A stretch of DNA of 7,852 bases, from NCBI GenBank assembly GCA_946479335.1, contig CAMLFP010000266.1, positions 1 to 7,852 on the forward strand, written 5' to 3'. The stretch is from an uncultured Archangium sp. (GTDB taxonomy: Bacteria > Myxococcota > Myxococcia > Myxococcales > Myxococcaceae). The translations under genes and the position numbers were made by a program. Within the stretch, counting starts at the first letter, position 1. Each line of letters opens with the position of its first letter. The notes below the pieces were generated by a model. It made no database searches and was not told the origin of the DNA. It worked only from the letters and a program-made list of their open reading frames with translations. Below are positions 5,728 to 7,852 of this stretch, in pieces.

Positions 5728-7844
5728 AATGGCCGCAGGGTGCGGTAGGCCGAGAAACGGTGAAGAAGGGCCTGCATTCAGGGTTGCTCGTTGTGTTGTT
5801 GGTGTACCTCGCCGCGCTCCCCGCGCGTGGCGCCGGGTTGCTGAACGGCTGGGGTTCGCTCTTCACGCGGCTCAACAAGTTCTTCATCGGCGGCCTAGTC
5901 GACGCGGCGGCGGTGGCGTGGTGGGTGTTGGTGCCGACGGCGGTGCTGGTGTTGCTGTTGCCGTTGGTGCTCAAGCGGCTCCGCACGCCGGCCTGGCAGA
6001 CGCGTGGCGCGGGCTGGGCGTTCGTGCTCTTCGGCTTCATCTTCTGCGGCCTGTCCATCACCGCGCAGGAGGTGAAGGCCGAGCGCGGCTCCTTCCCCAC
6101 GGTGTTCGACTTCAACGAGGGCGCGAGCAACTCGTCGGTGGTGGAGACCAGCCTCGGCTACCTCACGTACCAGCGCATCTGGTTGCCGTTGCTGTTGGGC
6201 GCGCTGACGGTGTCGTTGGTGTTGTGGCTCATGGGGCGCCGGGCCGAGGCGCTGCACGCGTGGCGGCCGTGGGCGGGCGGGCTGCTGACGGGCCTCTTCG
6301 GCGGGGCGCTGGCGTTGTCGCTGCTGACGGCCGGCCTCGCGCACGCGAAGAATGAGTTCACCCCCGCGTACCTCGGCGACCCGATGACGGTGCTGCTGGA
6401 GAGCACGGTCGACGTGCTGTTGGCGCGCGGGCAGGCGACGCCGCGCGACCTGGTGCTCACCGCCGAGCTGCCGCGCGAAGACGTGGCCGTGGGCGAGGCG
6501 CGGCTGGGGTGGCCCGCGTCGCATCACCGCCCGCTCGACTTCACGCAGGAGCCGCCGACGCAGGCGCCGCGCGGCCGGGCGCTGCTCGAGGCGCTGGCGC
6601 GGGTGTCGCACGCGCTCTTCGATGGCCTCGAGGGGGACCCGGTGGTGTGGCAGCTCTCGCTGGAGGGCTTTCGCGCCGACGACCTCCACGCGCTCAACCC
6701 CGAGGCGCCGCGGGAGATCGCGCCGTTCACCTCTTCTCTCTACGAGCGCGCGCAGGGCACGCTCACCTCGCGCCGCATGTTCCAGGGTGGCGTGCGCACG
6801 GCGCATTGCCTCGCGGCGATGACCTGCGGCCTGGGCACGCTCCCGTACAACCTGAGCCTCATCCGCGATCTGCAGCCCATCGACGTGCGCTGCGCGCCGG
6901 ACGTGCTGCACGACGCGGGCTTCGAGGCGTCGTTCTTCTACGGCGCCGACCCGACCTTCGATGAGATGCGGCACTTCCTCGAGGGGCACGGCTTCGCGCA
7001 CATCGTCTCGCAGACGGAGCTCCCGAAGACGCTGCCGAAGGGCACGTGGGACGCGCTGACCGACTTCGTGATCTTCGATGAAGCGGTGAAGCGCGTGGCC
7101 GCGCAGCAGGGGCCGCAGTTCGCGCTGGTGATGTCGCTGTCGAACCACTCGCCGTTCACCACGCCCGAAGACATGCCGGCCGCGGTGACCCAACGTGTCG
7201 ACGCGGCGCTGGCGCACGCGAAGAACCACGCCGACCCGGATGATCGCCTGCGGCTGTTGACGTTCTCGTACACCGACGCCGCGCTGGAGCGCTTCTTCGG
7301 TCAGCTCGACAGCACCGGCCTCGCCGCGAACAGCCTCGTGGTGCTGATGGCCGACCACTCCACCGGGCACGCGTACGTGTGGGGCGAGCCGAAGCCCGAG
7401 ACCGATGAGCAGAAGGCGCGCATCCCCTTCGTGATCGTGGTGCCCGACGCGCTGCGCGCTCGCGTGAAGGATGCCGCCGCGCTCGACGCCGCGCTGGCCG
7501 ACGCGCAGAAGTTGATCGACGAGGCGCCGCTCTCGCAGAACGACGTGCCCGCGATGTTGCTGGCGCTGCTCTCGGCGCACCCGTCGCTCTCGGCGCTGCC
7601 GGAGGCGCAGCGCTGGCACACGCTCGGCGGGCAGGTGACCTCGCCGTACTTCGACCCGGGGCGCGCGGGCGCGTCGGTCATCGGCGTCAACGGCATCAGC
7701 GAGTTCTTCGCGTTGAACGAACAGGGCGAGCGCGTGGGCGACTACGAAGACTCGGTGTTCTTGAAGACGCGCGCCGATCGCTACCGGGTCACGCCGTCGC
7801 TCATCCCCGTCACGGCGACGCTGCAGACGGTGTTGCCGCGCTGA
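5724..7844 (+). CDS. LtaS/OpgB-like membrane sulfatase-fold phosphotransferase (phosphoglycerol transferase-like)
   Basis: The 706-residue product has five hydrophobic helices (about 17-37, 61-83, 97-114, 152-170, 184-206) followed by a large domain that should face the periplasm, which is the lipoteichoic-acid-synthase (LtaS) architecture. In the catalytic domain, 'LSLEGFRADDL' (311-321) supplies metal ligand E314, 'GGVRTAHC' (355-362) supplies the probable nucleophile T359, 'SLSNHSPF' (471-478) supplies H475, 'YTDAALERFF' (516-525) is a conserved helix, and 'LMADHS' (541-546) supplies metal ligands D544-H545. In LtaS and MdoB/OpgB relatives this site moves phosphoglycerol from phosphatidylglycerol to an acceptor; phosphoethanolamine transfer or another ester is also possible. 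Gram-negatives lack lipoteichoic acid, so a glycan acceptor is more likely. The longest frame starts at GTG 5724. A GTG at 5760 (residue 13) has a weak GAG 5 nt upstream and starts V-K-K-G just before helix 1; it is equally or more plausible and gives 694 residues. The gene is divergent from the ATPase-glycosyltransferase pair and ends 8 bases before the window edge. Confidence 0.9.
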   Translation: MKWPQGAVGRETVKKGLHSGLLVVLLVYLAALPARGAGLLNGWGSLFTRLNKFFIGGLVDAAAVAWWVLVPTAVLVLLLPLVLKRLRTPAWQTRGAGWAFVLFGFIFCGLSITAQEVKAERGSFPTVFDFNEGASNSSVVETSLGYLTYQRIWLPLLLGALTVSLVLWLMGRRAEALHAWRPWAGGLLTGLFGGALALSLLTAGLAHAKNEFTPAYLGDPMTVLLESTVDVLLARGQATPRDLVLTAELPREDVAVGEARLGWPASHHRPLDFTQEPPTQAPRGRALLEALARVSHALFDGLEGDPVVWQLSLEGFRADDLHALNPEAPREIAPFTSSLYERAQGTLTSRRMFQGGVRTAHCLAAMTCGLGTLPYNLSLIRDLQPIDVRCAPDVLHDAGFEASFFYGADPTFDEMRHFLEGHGFAHIVSQTELPKTLPKGTWDALTDFVIFDEAVKRVAAQQGPQFALVMSLSNHSPFTTPEDMPAAVTQRVDAALAHAKNHADPDDRLRLLTFSYTDAALERFFGQLDSTGLAANSLVVLMADHSTGHAYVWGEPKPETDEQKARIPFVIVVPDALRARVKDAAALDAALADAQKLIDEAPLSQNDVPAMLLALLSAHPSLSALPEAQRWHTLGGQVTSPYFDPGRAGASVIGVNGISEFFALNEQGERVGDYEDSVFLKTRADRYRVTPSLIPVTATLQTVLPR

Positions 7845-7852
7845 GTGGCGTA

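Overview
The window is very GC-rich, densely coding bacterial DNA with strong G/C preference at third codon positions. Gene content points to a Gram-negative deltaproteobacterial lineage, most likely Myxococcota: a lipoprotein with a ZU5-like domain and a putative Ig-like (He_PIG-type) domain, a large membrane-anchored STAND-like ATPase, and an LtaS-like sulfatase-fold enzyme in an envelope context. The taxonomic call is inference from gene style and base composition.

Layout. Three genes read leftward on the minus strand, in transcription order: (1) a 1164-residue transmembrane ATPase (5696 to 2202); (2) a membrane glycosyltransferase of family 2, hyaluronan/chitin-synthase type (2205 to 901), whose start overlaps the ATPase stop by 4 bp (ATGA); (3) after an 88-bp gap, a secreted lipoprotein (812 to beyond the left edge, so partial). 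Reading rightward from a very short divergent spacer is a 706-residue, five-helix membrane protein with a C-terminal LtaS/OpgB-like phosphoglycerol-transferase domain (5724 to 7844). Coding fills almost everything. The only non-coding stretches are 813-900, about 5697-5723 (larger if downstream starts are used) and the last 8 bases.

How the genes may work together. The glycosyltransferase looks able to make, and perhaps extrude, a polysaccharide at the inner membrane. The LtaS-like enzyme would act on the outer face of the same membrane, transferring a phospho-headgroup (classically phosphoglycerol from phosphatidylglycerol) onto an acceptor. The ATPase has a cysteine-rich periplasmic half, one transmembrane helix, and a cytoplasmic P-loop ATPase with a helical C-terminal tail. 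It is translationally coupled to the glycosyltransferase, so it could be its envelope-sensing regulator. This would be an envelope-polymer synthesis and decoration locus of a kind I do not recognise. Each gene's family assignment is reasonably firm; the shared pathway is inference from adjacency.

No tRNA, rRNA, CRISPR array, insertion sequence or convincing intrinsic terminator was seen.
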